Below are positions 56,776 to 64,000 of a stretch of 64,000 nt of DNA, one piece after another (position 1 is the stretch's first letter; each line of letters opens with the position of its first letter). The notes below the pieces were generated by a model, which ran no database searches, was not told the DNA's origin, and saw nothing but the letters and a program-made list of their open reading frames with translations. The DNA lies in contig NZ_CP043311.1 in NCBI RefSeq assembly GCF_008807375.1, positions 2,150,001 through 2,214,000 on the forward strand, written 5' to 3'. Position numbers and translations under genes: made by a program. The stretch comes from Pseudomonas lalkuanensis (GTDB lineage Bacteria > Pseudomonadota > Gammaproteobacteria > Pseudomonadales > Pseudomonadaceae).

Positions 56776-56868
56776 CCCTCTCCCTCCGGGAGAGGGCTGG
56801 GGTGAGGGCAGTAGTCGCTCGGCGTATCAGGGTACCTCGAAGTGGCCCCTCTCCCGGAGGGAGAGGGG
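56776..56868. repeat. Two inverted C/T-rich palindromes between ydcS and ydcT
   Basis: CCCTCTCCCTCCGGGAGAGG (from 56776) and CCCCTCTCCCGGAGGGAGAG (from 56846) are each self-complementary and lie 50 bases apart in opposite sense. This is the fullest copy of the family seen at 38783 and 53955. The rest of 56869-57005 has no gene. Confidence 0.75.
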
Positions 56869-57005
56869 AGGTTTCATCGTGCTACGGGCTTGCCTGAGCG
56901 AGCGGCCTGAGGGCAAGGCGCCCCGCAGCGAGGCGCGAGACATGCCTTCTGGTAGGCGAAGCGCCGAGCGAGAACGCAACGCAGCCATCAGGTCGCGCAG
57001 CCAGT

Positions 57006-58157
57006 TCAGCGGCCGCCCATGATCGCGATGTAGTCCTGGGTCCAGCGGCTATAGGGAACGAACTTCCCGCCCTGGGCTTCCGGGGTTTTCCAGAAGGCGA
57101 TCTGGTCGAACTGGTCGTACCCATTGGTGGCGCAACCGCCGGGGCCGAGGAGTTCGCTGCTGGTGCAGCCCTTGGCAACCACGGGCAGGGAGCCGAACCA
57201 GGCGGCCAGGTCACCCTGGACCTTGGGCTGCAGGGACCAGTCCATCCACTTGTAGGCGCAGTTCGGGTGCTTGGCGTCGACGTGCAGCATGGTGGTGTCG
57301 GCCCAGCCGGTTACCCCTTCTTTCGGGAACACGGTTTCAACCGGCTGCTTCTCGGCTTTCAGGGTGTTGGCCATGTAGCCCCAGGTACTGGAGGCGGCCA
57401 CGCCTTCATTCTTGAAGTCGCTCATCTGCACGGTCGCGTCGTGCCAGTAGCGGTGCACCAGGCTGTGCTGTTTGCGCAGCAGTTCGAGGACCGCCGCGTA
57501 CTGGTCCTCGGTGAGCTGGTACGGGTCCTTGATGCCCAGCTCCGGCCTGGCGCTCCTCAGGTAGAGAGCGGCGTCGGCGATGTAGATGGGGCCGTCGTAG
57601 GCCTGTACGCGACCCTTGTTCGACTTGCCGTCGGCCAGTTGCTGGGGTTCGAAGACCACCGCCCAACTGTCCGGCGCTGTCTTGAACAGTTTGGTGTTGT
57701 ACATCAGCAGGTTCGGCCCCCACTGGTAGGGCGTGCCGTAGTGCACACCGTCGACCGTGTGCCAGGGGGCGTCCTGGAGACGCTCGTCGAGGGTTTTCCA
57801 GTTGGGAATCAGCGCGATGTTGATCGGCTGCACGCGCTTGCCGAACACCAGGCGCAGGGAGGCGTCGCCGGAGGCGGTGACCAGGTCGTAACCGCCCTTG
57901 GCCATCAGGCTGACCATCTCGTCGGAGGTGGCGGCGGTCTTCACGTTGACCTTGCAGCCGCTGTCTTTTTCGAACTGGGTGACCCAGTCGTAGTTCTTGT
58001 CCGACTCGCCGCGCTCGATGTAGCCGGGCCAGGCAATGATGTCGAGCTGGCCTTCGCCCTGGCCGACCTGTTTCAACGGTTCGGCGGCCTGGGCTGAAGC
58101 GGTGAGGCAGGCACAGCTGACGGCGAAGGAAAGGAATAGGGGGTTGAGCGAAGGCAT
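57006..58157 (-). CDS. ydcS: Polyamine-type ABC transporter substrate-binding protein (YdcS-like)
   Basis: A 383-residue periplasmic binding protein with a signal peptide (PSLNPLFLSFAVSCACLTAS, cleavage after AQA). The mature protein has IIAWPGYIERGE and DLVTASGDASLRLVFGKR, typical of the PotD/YdcS group. It captures putrescine-like substrates for the YdcTUV complex. E. coli YdcS has also been reported to have poly-3-hydroxybutyrate synthase activity. The ATG at 58157 has AGGAG upstream. It leads the ydcSTUV-patD operon. Confidence 0.9.
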   Translation of the reverse strand: MPSLNPLFLSFAVSCACLTASAQAAEPLKQVGQGEGQLDIIAWPGYIERGESDKNYDWVTQFEKDSGCKVNVKTAATSDEMVSLMAKGGYDLVTASGDASLRLVFGKRVQPINIALIPNWKTLDERLQDAPWHTVDGVHYGTPYQWGPNLLMYNTKLFKTAPDSWAVVFEPQQLADGKSNKGRVQAYDGPIYIADAALYLRSARPELGIKDPYQLTEDQYAAVLELLRKQHSLVHRYWHDATVQMSDFKNEGVAASSTWGYMANTLKAEKQPVETVFPKEGVTGWADTTMLHVDAKHPNCAYKWMDWSLQPKVQGDLAAWFGSLPVVAKGCTSSELLGPGGCATNGYDQFDQIAFWKTPEAQGGKFVPYSRWTQDYIAIMGGR

Positions 58158-58248
58158 TATCGACTCCTGTTGTACATGACGTGCGGAGCCTGTTCGGCGG
58201 AACTGCATGCCGTTGGCGGTGCGCTGAAAGCGAGCCGAAAAACATGGC

Positions 58249-58269
58249 CGCTGCTCGCATTGAGCAGCG
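58249..58269. promoter_or_regulatory. Inverted repeat upstream of ydcS
   Basis: CGCTGCTC-GCATT-GAGCAGCG is a perfect 8-bp stem about 92 bases before the ydcS start. It could be an operator or leader hairpin. The 58158-58507 gap shows no gene; a solitary REP-like GGGGCGAATTCG lies near 58335. Confidence 0.35.
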
Positions 58270-58507
58270 TAGTTCGGGGCTTTGGGGCTGACAAGGAAGG
58301 GGGCAGGGGCGCTTTGCCGTCGCCTTCCTGCAGGGGCGAATTCGCTTGAATTTGGTAATTGACGTCCTGAAGCCCAGGCCAGCAGGGTGAAGCCGATCCG
58401 GTAGGGTGCGCCGTGTGCACCGGCGGTTAGACGTGGTGCCGGAGCCGATCCCGGAATTGGTGCGCGCAGTGCTCAGCCAAGTGTTCTCCATCAAGTGGCG
58501 AAGCTGT

Positions 58508-59062
58508 TCAGTGATCGGCCGATCCAGCAGTTTGCGAGGATGAGGTGAGCCAGATGGCGATGCGCTGCAGTACGTATCGGCGCCGCGTCTCCCAGTCGCC
58601 CCCGACCACTTCATATCGCTGGCCGGTACTCTCCAGCCAGCTGCGACAATCCTCGAAGAAGGCCATGCGCTCCGTCAGCTCGGGCTGGCAGCGCTGGCCA
58701 TCGTCCACCCATTCCACCTGTTGCGGACTCAGCAGCAGATGCAGGTCGTAGCGCCGCGCCAGCAGTTCGCGCTCCAGCCAGTCTGGGCAGTCGTTGAACA
58801 GCTTGCGGCTCCAGAGAATGTTACTGAGCGGGTGTGTATCGAGAATCAGCAGGGGAGGCGCTTCGGAACGGGCCTTGTCTTCCCATTCGAGCTGGCCACG
58901 GGCGATGGCCGGGATGTCGGCGTAGCAGGTGTCGCGCTGTTCGCGATCGATGAAGTGACGGACGTACTCGCCCACCAGCAGACCGCCGAACTCGGCCTGG
59001 ATCGCGGCCGCCAGCCAGCTCTTGCCGCTGGATTCCGGCCCTGTCAGCACCAGTACCTTCAT
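58508..59062 (-). CDS. NadR-type ribosylnicotinamide kinase
   Basis: A 184-residue P-loop kinase equal to the C-terminal kinase domain of NadR. GPESSGKS (8-15) is Walker A, EYVRHFID and ILDTHPLSNILWS follow as in NadR, with the Asp of the latter as a likely Walker B. It lacks the repressor and adenylyltransferase domains, so it probably only phosphorylates nicotinamide riboside to NMN. It overlaps pnuC by ATGA, a coupled uptake-kinase pair for NAD salvage. Confidence 0.85.
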   Translation of the reverse strand: MKVLVLTGPESSGKSWLAAAIQAEFGGLLVGEYVRHFIDREQRDTCYADIPAIARGQLEWEDKARSEAPPLLILDTHPLSNILWSRKLFNDCPDWLERELLARRYDLHLLLSPQQVEWVDDGQRCQPELTERMAFFEDCRSWLESTGQRYEVVGGDWETRRRYVLQRIAIWLTSSSQTAGSADH

Positions 59063-59625
59063 GCCGTGACGGGCTCCAGTTCACGCCGCCAGCTGCGCCA
59101 GCCCTGCACGGCCAGCAGGGTGAAGAGCCCGTAGAGCGCGGCAGTGAGATACAGCCCCTTGCTGAGGAACAGCGCCACGAACAGCACGTCCACCACTATC
59201 CAGAGCAGCCAGCATTCCAGGCGCTTGTGCGCCATCCAGAACTGGGCCACCAGGCTGAAGGCGGTGAGCGCGGCGTCCCACCAGGGCGCGGCGGCATCGG
59301 TCCAGGTCGCCATGGCGTAGCCCAGTCCAAGGCTGCCGAGGGCGCCCGCCAGCAGGCCAAGTCCCAGCGGTTGCACGCCCAGGCGGCTGATCTGGCGGCC
59401 GTCGTGCCGGGCGCCGCCCCGGGTCCATTGTCGCCAGCCGTACAGCTGCAGGCCGGCAAAGACCAGTTGCAGGAGCATGTCCGAGTACAGCTTCACTTCG
59501 AGGAAGATCCAGCTATACATCAGCACCATTACCAGGCCGATGGGCCAGCACCAGGCGTTCTGCCTGACGGTGAGCCAGACGGCCAGCACGCCCAGGCTGG
59601 CGGCGACGAGTTCTAGAGGGGACAC
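59059..59625 (-). CDS. pnuC: Nicotinamide riboside transporter PnuC
   Basis: A 188-residue inner membrane protein with about seven helices. RQNAWCWPIGLVMVLMYSWIF (near 24-44), LQLVFAGLQLYGWRQWTRGG and the motif ECWLLWIVVDVLF are typical of PnuC, which carries nicotinamide riboside by facilitated diffusion. The downstream kinase traps it. The start is GTG. A -10-like TACAAT on the minus strand lies at 59655-59660. Confidence 0.9.
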   Translation of the reverse strand: MSPLELVAASLGVLAVWLTVRQNAWCWPIGLVMVLMYSWIFLEVKLYSDMLLQLVFAGLQLYGWRQWTRGGARHDGRQISRLGVQPLGLGLLAGALGSLGLGYAMATWTDAAAPWWDAALTAFSLVAQFWMAHKRLECWLLWIVVDVLFVALFLSKGLYLTAALYGLFTLLAVQGWRSWRRELEPVTA

Positions 59626-59691
59626 CTTGCCGATTCCAAAGATGAAAGCCGCCGATTGTAGCGGCTCCCTCCGGTTTCGGCTGGGTTGTGG

Positions 59692-61326
59692 CTACACGCG
59701 GAACTGGCCCAGCAAGTGATTCAACTGCTCGGCCAATTGCCCGAGGCGCTGGCTGGCCCCGGTGGTCTGTTCCGCGGCACTGGCGCTGTTGTGGGCCAGA
59801 CCGGCGGCCTGGGTGACGTTCTGGTTGATGTCTTCCACCACGTGGGATTGCTGCAGGGTGGCGCTGGCGATGGAAGCGTTGAGGCTGGTGAGGTTACGCA
59901 GCGCCTGGGCGATCTGCGCCAGGCTCTCACCGGCCTGGCTGGCCTGGTCCACCGTGGCGCGGGACGCCCGGCTGCTTTCGTCGATGACCTGGACCGCCGC
60001 CTCGGAGTTCTGCTGCAGGCGCTCGATCATCGTCTGGATTTCCGCCGTGGACTTCTGCGTGCGCTGGGCCAGCAGGCGGACTTCATCGGCCACCACCGCA
60101 AAGCCGCGCCCCTGTTCGCCGGCCCGGGCGGCTTCGATGGCAGCGTTGAGTGCCAGCAGATTGGTCTGCTCAGCGATGGAGCGGATCACCTCCAGCACGC
60201 TGCCGATCTGGGCACTTTCCTGGGCCAGCGTCTGGATCACTTCCACCGCCTTGGTGATGGTGGCGGAGAGCTGGTCGATCTGCCGCAGGCTGCTGTCGAT
60301 GTTGTCGTGGCCCTGGCGTGCCTGCTCTTCGGCGTGGCGCACTTCGCTGGCGGCATGCTCGGCGTTCTTCGCCACATCCTGCACGCCGTAGGTGACCTCG
60401 TTGATGGCGGTGGCCACCTGCTCCATCTGCAGGGATTGCTGCTCGCTCTGGCGCAGACCCTGGCTGGCGATGCCGTCCAGGTTGCTGGCGGCCTGGTCGA
60501 GGGCATTGGCGGCATCCAGGGACTGGCGGATCACGCCGCGCAGCTTGCCGGTGAAGGCATTGAAATGGCTGCCCAGGGCAGTGATCTCATCGCGACCTTG
60601 GGTGTCCAGGTTGCTGGTGAGGTCGCCTTCGCCGCTGGCGATGCTGGCCATCGCGGACACCACCTCGTCCAGCGGCCGGGTGATGCTGCGGGCGATGAGG
60701 ATGACCAGCAAGGCCATGACGATGGCGATGGCCAATCCGACTGCTGACGCGCGAATGGCCTGGGCGCGGAACTCGGCCTGCATGTCGTCGATGTAGATGC
60801 CCGAGCCGATCACCCAGCCCCAGGGGGCGAACAGCTGGACGTAGGACACCTTGGGTACCGGGTCGCTGGCGCCCGGCTTGGGCCAGCGGTAGGCGACCAG
60901 GCCCGCGCCGTTGGTCTTGGCCACGCGCACCATCTCGTTGAACAGCGCTTTGCCGTCAGGGTCCTTGTAGCCGGAGAGGTCCTGTCCCTCCAGCTTGGCG
61001 TTGGTCGGATGCATGACCATGCGTGGGGTCAGGTCGTTGATCCAGAAGTAGTCGCCCTTGTCGTAGCGCAGCGCACGCACGGCCTGCATGGCCTGCTTCT
61101 GCGCCTCTTCGCGGGTCAGGGTGCCTGCGGATTCCTGGGCCTGGTAGTACTGCAGCACGCCGGCAGCGGTCTCGACCACGTGGCGCGTCTTTTGCTCCTT
61201 GCCCGTGTAGAGGTCGTTGTAGATCTGCTGCAGCATCAGTACGCCGAGGGTGACCAGCATGAATACCGCGACTATCAGGATCAGCCAGAGACGGCGGCTG
61301 ATCGGCAGGTTGCGCAAGCTGTGCAT
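59692..61326 (-). CDS. Methyl-accepting chemotaxis protein with single Cache domain
   Basis: A 544-residue chemoreceptor. After a membrane helix (about 11-32) the periplasmic part (about 35-190) has [40 protein letters not shown] and [13 protein letters not shown], the sCache_2 pattern. A second helix, HAMP and the signalling hairpin with [20 protein letters not shown] follow. sCache_2 receptors of Pseudomonas often bind small carboxylates such as malate, acetate or pyruvate; the ligand here is not determined. Confidence 0.93.
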   Translation of the reverse strand: MHSLRNLPISRRLWLILIVAVFMLVTLGVLMLQQIYNDLYTGKEQKTRHVVETAAGVLQYYQAQESAGTLTREEAQKQAMQAVRALRYDKGDYFWINDLTPRMVMHPTNAKLEGQDLSGYKDPDGKALFNEMVRVAKTNGAGLVAYRWPKPGASDPVPKVSYVQLFAPWGWVIGSGIYIDDMQAEFRAQAIRASAVGLAIAIVMALLVILIARSITRPLDEVVSAMASIASGEGDLTSNLDTQGRDEITALGSHFNAFTGKLRGVIRQSLDAANALDQAASNLDGIASQGLRQSEQQSLQMEQVATAINEVTYGVQDVAKNAEHAASEVRHAEEQARQGHDNIDSSLRQIDQLSATITKAVEVIQTLAQESAQIGSVLEVIRSIAEQTNLLALNAAIEAARAGEQGRGFAVVADEVRLLAQRTQKSTAEIQTMIERLQQNSEAAVQVIDESSRASRATVDQASQAGESLAQIAQALRNLTSLNASIASATLQQSHVVEDINQNVTQAAGLAHNSASAAEQTTGASQRLGQLAEQLNHLLGQFRV

Positions 61327-61596
61327 GGGGCGGGAACTCCTGGTTTCTTGTTATTGACCACGTGCCGGAAGCAGAGCAGGCCGGCCGGACGTTTTCAATC
61401 AGCCTTTAGCCGCGATTTCCAGATGGCTCTCTGTTAGCATTTCGGCGCTTCGGGGCAAAGCTGAAGGCTCGTTCGTCCCCGGAACCTGGCCGCCGGTGCC
61501 CGGTCTCATCGCCGAACGGCACGCTCACGGCGCCAGTTACCTGCATATTCGTAACGAAAAGGCCGCCAGAAGAGTGCGCCTCGGGGGAGAGTTTCG

Positions 61597-62427
61597 ATGG
61601 ATTTGTGGACGGCCTTGCAGGCCATCATTCTGGGGGTTGTCGAGGGCCTGACGGAGTTCCTGCCGATCTCCAGCACCGGCCACCAGATCGTGGTCGCGGA
61701 CCTGCTGGGCTTCACCGGTGAGCGGGCGATTGCCTTCAACATCATCATCCAGCTGGCGGCCATCCTCGCGGTGGTCTGGGAATACCGGCGCAAGATCCTC
61801 GATGTCGTCATCGGCCTGCCGACCCAGCGCAGTGCCCGGCGTTTCACTGTCAACCTGATGGTGGCGTTCTTCCCGGCGGTGATCCTCGGTGTGGCCTTCT
61901 CCGACCTGATCCACCACTACCTGTTCAACCCCATCACCGTGGCGTCCGCCCTGGTGGTTGGCGGTGTGGTCATCCTCTGGGCGGAACAGCGCCAGCACCA
62001 GGTGCAGGCCGAAACCGTCGACGAAATGACCTGGAAGCACGCTCTGAAAGTTGGCTGTGCCCAATGCCTGGCGCTGGTGCCGGGTACTTCGCGCTCCGGC
62101 GCCACCATCATCGGCGGCCTGCTGTTCGGCCTCTCGCGCAAGGCCGCCACCGAGTTTTCCTTCTTCCTCGCCATGCCCACCATGGTCGGTGCCGCGGTCT
62201 ACTCGGGCTACAAGTACCGCGACCTGTTCCAGCCGAGCGACCTGCCGGTGTTCGCCCTGGGCTCCGTAGTGTCGTTCCTGTTCGCCATGATCGCTGTCCG
62301 CAGCCTGCTGAAGTTCATCGGCAGCCACAGCTACGCGGCCTTCGCCTGGTATCGCATCGGCTTCGGCCTGCTGATCCTGGCCACCTGGCAGTTCGGCATG
62401 ATCGACTGGTCCACCGCACAGGGTTGA
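61597..62427 (+). CDS. uppP: Undecaprenyl-diphosphate phosphatase (BacA)
   Basis: A 276-residue membrane enzyme of usual BacA length. [17 protein letters not shown] (about 17-33) and [21 protein letters not shown] (about 165-185) are the two catalytic motifs. It removes a phosphate from undecaprenyl diphosphate to recycle the lipid carrier for peptidoglycan, and it confers bacitracin tolerance. It is divergent from the chemoreceptor; the 61327-61596 gap has no gene. A terminator follows. Confidence 0.96.
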   Translation: MDLWTALQAIILGVVEGLTEFLPISSTGHQIVVADLLGFTGERAIAFNIIIQLAAILAVVWEYRRKILDVVIGLPTQRSARRFTVNLMVAFFPAVILGVAFSDLIHHYLFNPITVASALVVGGVVILWAEQRQHQVQAETVDEMTWKHALKVGCAQCLALVPGTSRSGATIIGGLLFGLSRKAATEFSFFLAMPTMVGAAVYSGYKYRDLFQPSDLPVFALGSVVSFLFAMIAVRSLLKFIGSHSYAAFAWYRIGFGLLILATWQFGMIDWSTAQG

Positions 62428-62443
62428 GTCGTTCGTAGAGTCG

Positions 62444-62471
62444 AGAAGGCGCACCAGGTGGTGCGCCTTCT
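62444..62471. terminator. Bidirectional terminator
   Basis: A 12-bp perfect stem AGAAGGCGCACC with its complement and loop AGGT lies between the converging uppP and sensor kinase genes. Confidence 0.85.
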
Positions 62472-62476
62472 GCGTT

Positions 62477-63826
62477 TCAGGGGGTGGGGAATTCGAGGAT
62501 GAAGCGCGTCCAGCCGTTGGCGGATTCGCAGCGGATTTCTCCGCCATGGGCGCGCACGATGGAGCGGGTGATGGCCAGGCCCAGGCCGGCATGCTCGCGA
62601 CCCTCGCGGCGCGCGGGGTCGGCACGGTAGAAGCGGTCGAAGAGTCGCGGCAGCAGTTCCGCGGGTACTTCCGGACCGCTGTTGGCCACGGTGAGGCTGA
62701 GGCCGTGGGCATCGCTGGCCAGGTTCAGTTCGATGCGCCCGCCTTCCGGGGTGAAGCGCAGGGCATTGTCCAGCAGATTGGAAAGCGCACGGCGCAGCAT
62801 GTTCCGGTCGGCCCTGAGCCGGGCATCGCCACTGCGGCTCATGGTCACCTGGCGGTCCTCGGCCAGGGGGCTGAAGTAGTCCAGCAGGGTGTCCAGTTCG
62901 GCTCCCAGCGCCAGGGGCTCGCGACGGGTCGCCAGCAGGCCGTGCTCTGCCTTGGCCAGGAACAGCATGTCGCCGACCATCTGGGCCAGTCGCTGGAGCT
63001 CTTCCAGGTTGGAGTGGAGGGCTTCGCGATATTCGTCCTTGCCGCGATCCTGGCTGAGGATCACCTGGGTCTGGGTCAGCAGGTTCGACAGCGGCGTGCG
63101 CAACTCGTGGGCGATGTCGGCGGAGAAGGCGGAAAGCCGCTGGAAGGCATCGTCCAGCCTGCCCAGCATCGCGTTGAAGGCGCGTACCAGTTCCACCAGC
63201 TCCTGAGGGACCTGATCGTCGGCCAGGCGGGTGGTCAGGGAGCTGGCGGAAACCCCGGCGGCCACCTCGGCCATGCGGTGCAGGGGGCGCAGGCCGCTAC
63301 GTGCGGCCCAGGCGCCGAGCAGGGCGGTGGCCAGGGCGGAGAGCCCCACGGTAAGCCAGATCAGCCGCTGCATGCGTTCGAGAAAGTGCTGGTGATGGGT
63401 GATGTCCAGGGCCAGTGCCAGTCGTGGCGAATCCGGGTCTTCGGGTCGCAGTGGCGCGCTCAGCACCCGGTAGTCGATGCCATCTTGCTGCCAGTCATGG
63501 AGCCCTTCGCGAGCCGGTGCGCGAAGGCCGTCAGCACTGTTGAACCAGTAACTGCCATTGCGGCCTTCCAGTCGCAGGGTGAGATCCGGGTGCAGGCGCA
63601 GTTCGGCTTGCAGGGCTTCCAGCCGAGGCGCCAGGGTGGCGGGGCTGTCGACGCCGCTGACCAGGGCGCGGAAGGCATCCAGGCGGGTTTCCAGCAGTTG
63701 CTGGTCGAGTTCGATGAAGTGCGCTTCGCTGGCGCGGCTGAACAGCACCCCGGCGATCAGCGAGACGGCGGCGGTGCAGGCGGCGAACAGCAGGCCCAGG
63801 CGGGCGGTGAGGGAGAGTCCGTGCAT
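62477..63826 (-). CDS. Heavy-metal-type sensor histidine kinase (CopS/CusS-like)
   Basis: A 449-residue kinase with membrane helices at about 8-29 and 157-180, a periplasmic domain of about 125 residues between them, HAMP, HisKA with His240 in SADIAHELRTPLSNLLTQTQV, and a HATPase domain (VANSGPEVP, GLGLAITRSIV). The LSNLLTQTQ form of the phosphorylation box is typical of copper/heavy-metal kinases such as CusS and CopS. It overlaps the response regulator stop by ATGA. The metal is an inference from the family. Confidence 0.88.
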   Translation of the reverse strand: MHGLSLTARLGLLFAACTAAVSLIAGVLFSRASEAHFIELDQQLLETRLDAFRALVSGVDSPATLAPRLEALQAELRLHPDLTLRLEGRNGSYWFNSADGLRAPAREGLHDWQQDGIDYRVLSAPLRPEDPDSPRLALALDITHHQHFLERMQRLIWLTVGLSALATALLGAWAARSGLRPLHRMAEVAAGVSASSLTTRLADDQVPQELVELVRAFNAMLGRLDDAFQRLSAFSADIAHELRTPLSNLLTQTQVILSQDRGKDEYREALHSNLEELQRLAQMVGDMLFLAKAEHGLLATRREPLALGAELDTLLDYFSPLAEDRQVTMSRSGDARLRADRNMLRRALSNLLDNALRFTPEGGRIELNLASDAHGLSLTVANSGPEVPAELLPRLFDRFYRADPARREGREHAGLGLAITRSIVRAHGGEIRCESANGWTRFILEFPTP

Positions 63827-64000
63827 CAGCCTTCGCGCGCCTCCAGCACGTAGCCCATGCCGCGCACGGTATGGATCAGCTTGGTGGGGAAATCGTCGTC
63901 CAGCTTCGCCCGCAGCCGGCGGACGGCCACTTCGATGACATTGGTTTCGCTGTCGAAGTGCATGTCCCAGACCTCGGCGGCGATCAGTGTCTTGGGCAGC
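63826..64000 (-). CDS. OmpR-family response regulator, C-terminal part (CopR-like)
   Basis: The last 57 residues of a winged-helix response regulator, cut by the window end. [20 protein letters not shown] and [16 protein letters not shown] are the DNA-recognition helix and wing. The receiver domain lies beyond the window. It overlaps the CopS/CusS-like kinase and is its partner; the [12 protein letters not shown] stretch is typical of CopR/CusR. Confidence 0.88.
   Translation of the reverse strand, partial: LPKTLIAAEVWDMHFDSETNVIEVAVRRLRAKLDDDFPTKLIHTVRGMGYVLEAREG

Noticed and set aside
58330..58350. Single REP unit near GGGGCGAATTCGC
   Set aside because: Only about half of the REP arm matches and there is no partner arm, so it is mentioned only in the gap description.
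58157..58420. A minus-strand frame of 87 codons upstream of ydcS
   Set aside because: Composition is not protein-like and it runs directly into the ydcS ribosome-binding region.
1..64000. CRISPR arrays, tRNA genes, rRNA genes, prophage or IS elements
   Set aside because: No regularly spaced repeats, cloverleaf-like sequences, transposase or phage structural genes were seen on reading both strands.

Overview
The window is high-GC chromosomal DNA from a Pseudomonas-type gammaproteobacterium. From memory, the gene order (htpG, dienelactone hydrolase, chemoreceptor, fabB-fabA, hybrid kinase, gpsA, sixA, acyl-CoA synthetase, thioesterase, then kdpFABCDE and glutaminase) follows the PA1590s-PA1640 stretch of P. 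aeruginosa PAO1. The class II polyhydroxyalkanoate (PHA) synthase and the Pseudomonas-style REP palindromes support the same assignment. No tRNA, rRNA, CRISPR array, complete IS element or prophage gene was seen.

Layout. 1-7.5 kb: small membrane and lipoprotein genes, two coupled hotdog thioesterases, htpG behind a clear heat-shock promoter, and tandem dienelactone hydrolases (one exported, one cytosolic). 7.5-15.3 kb: pirin, OsmC, a secreted amidohydrolase, a response regulator, a large PAS/GAF hybrid kinase and a probable methanethiol S-methyltransferase. 15.3-21.2 kb (minus strand): a chemoreceptor, fabA-fabB and a second hybrid kinase. 21.4-31.1 kb: gpsA, sixA, acyl-CoA synthetase, YdiI-type thioesterase, AraC regulator with LysE exporter, two alpha/beta hydrolases, a DUF4892 protein and an AI-2E-family permease.

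31.1-34.9 kb is an accessory-looking block on the minus strand: a PhaC2-type PHA synthase directly downstream of a PhaG/RhlA-family gene, then a possible group II intron remnant and a small EF-hand protein. PhaG-type enzymes draw 3-hydroxyacyl chains out of fatty acid synthesis and PhaC polymerises them, so the pair looks like a compact route from sugar-derived fatty acid synthesis to medium-chain PHA. 34.9-43.9 kb: the full kdpFABCDE potassium-uptake operon, interrupted by repeat elements between kdpB and kdpC and between kdpD and kdpE, then glutaminase.

44-52.5 kb: a patatin-like phospholipase, a small lipoprotein, and a cluster shaped like the mycobacterial virS/mymA locus (AraC regulator divergent from a Baeyer-Villiger-type monooxygenase, a lipase-family esterase and a short-chain dehydrogenase) with a direct-repeat operator candidate between them; then an EamA transporter, an RraB-like protein and a glutamine amidotransferase. 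52.5-58.2 kb (minus): a ydcSTUV-patD-like operon for polyamine uptake and gamma-aminobutyraldehyde oxidation. 58.5-64 kb: a nicotinamide riboside uptake and kinase pair, a Cache-type chemoreceptor, uppP, and a CopS/CusS-like sensor kinase whose response regulator runs off the end.

Four REP doublets (REPINs) and three copies of a second C/T-rich palindromic repeat lie between genes. Family calls and synteny come from recognising sequence motifs and from memory; no database search was run.
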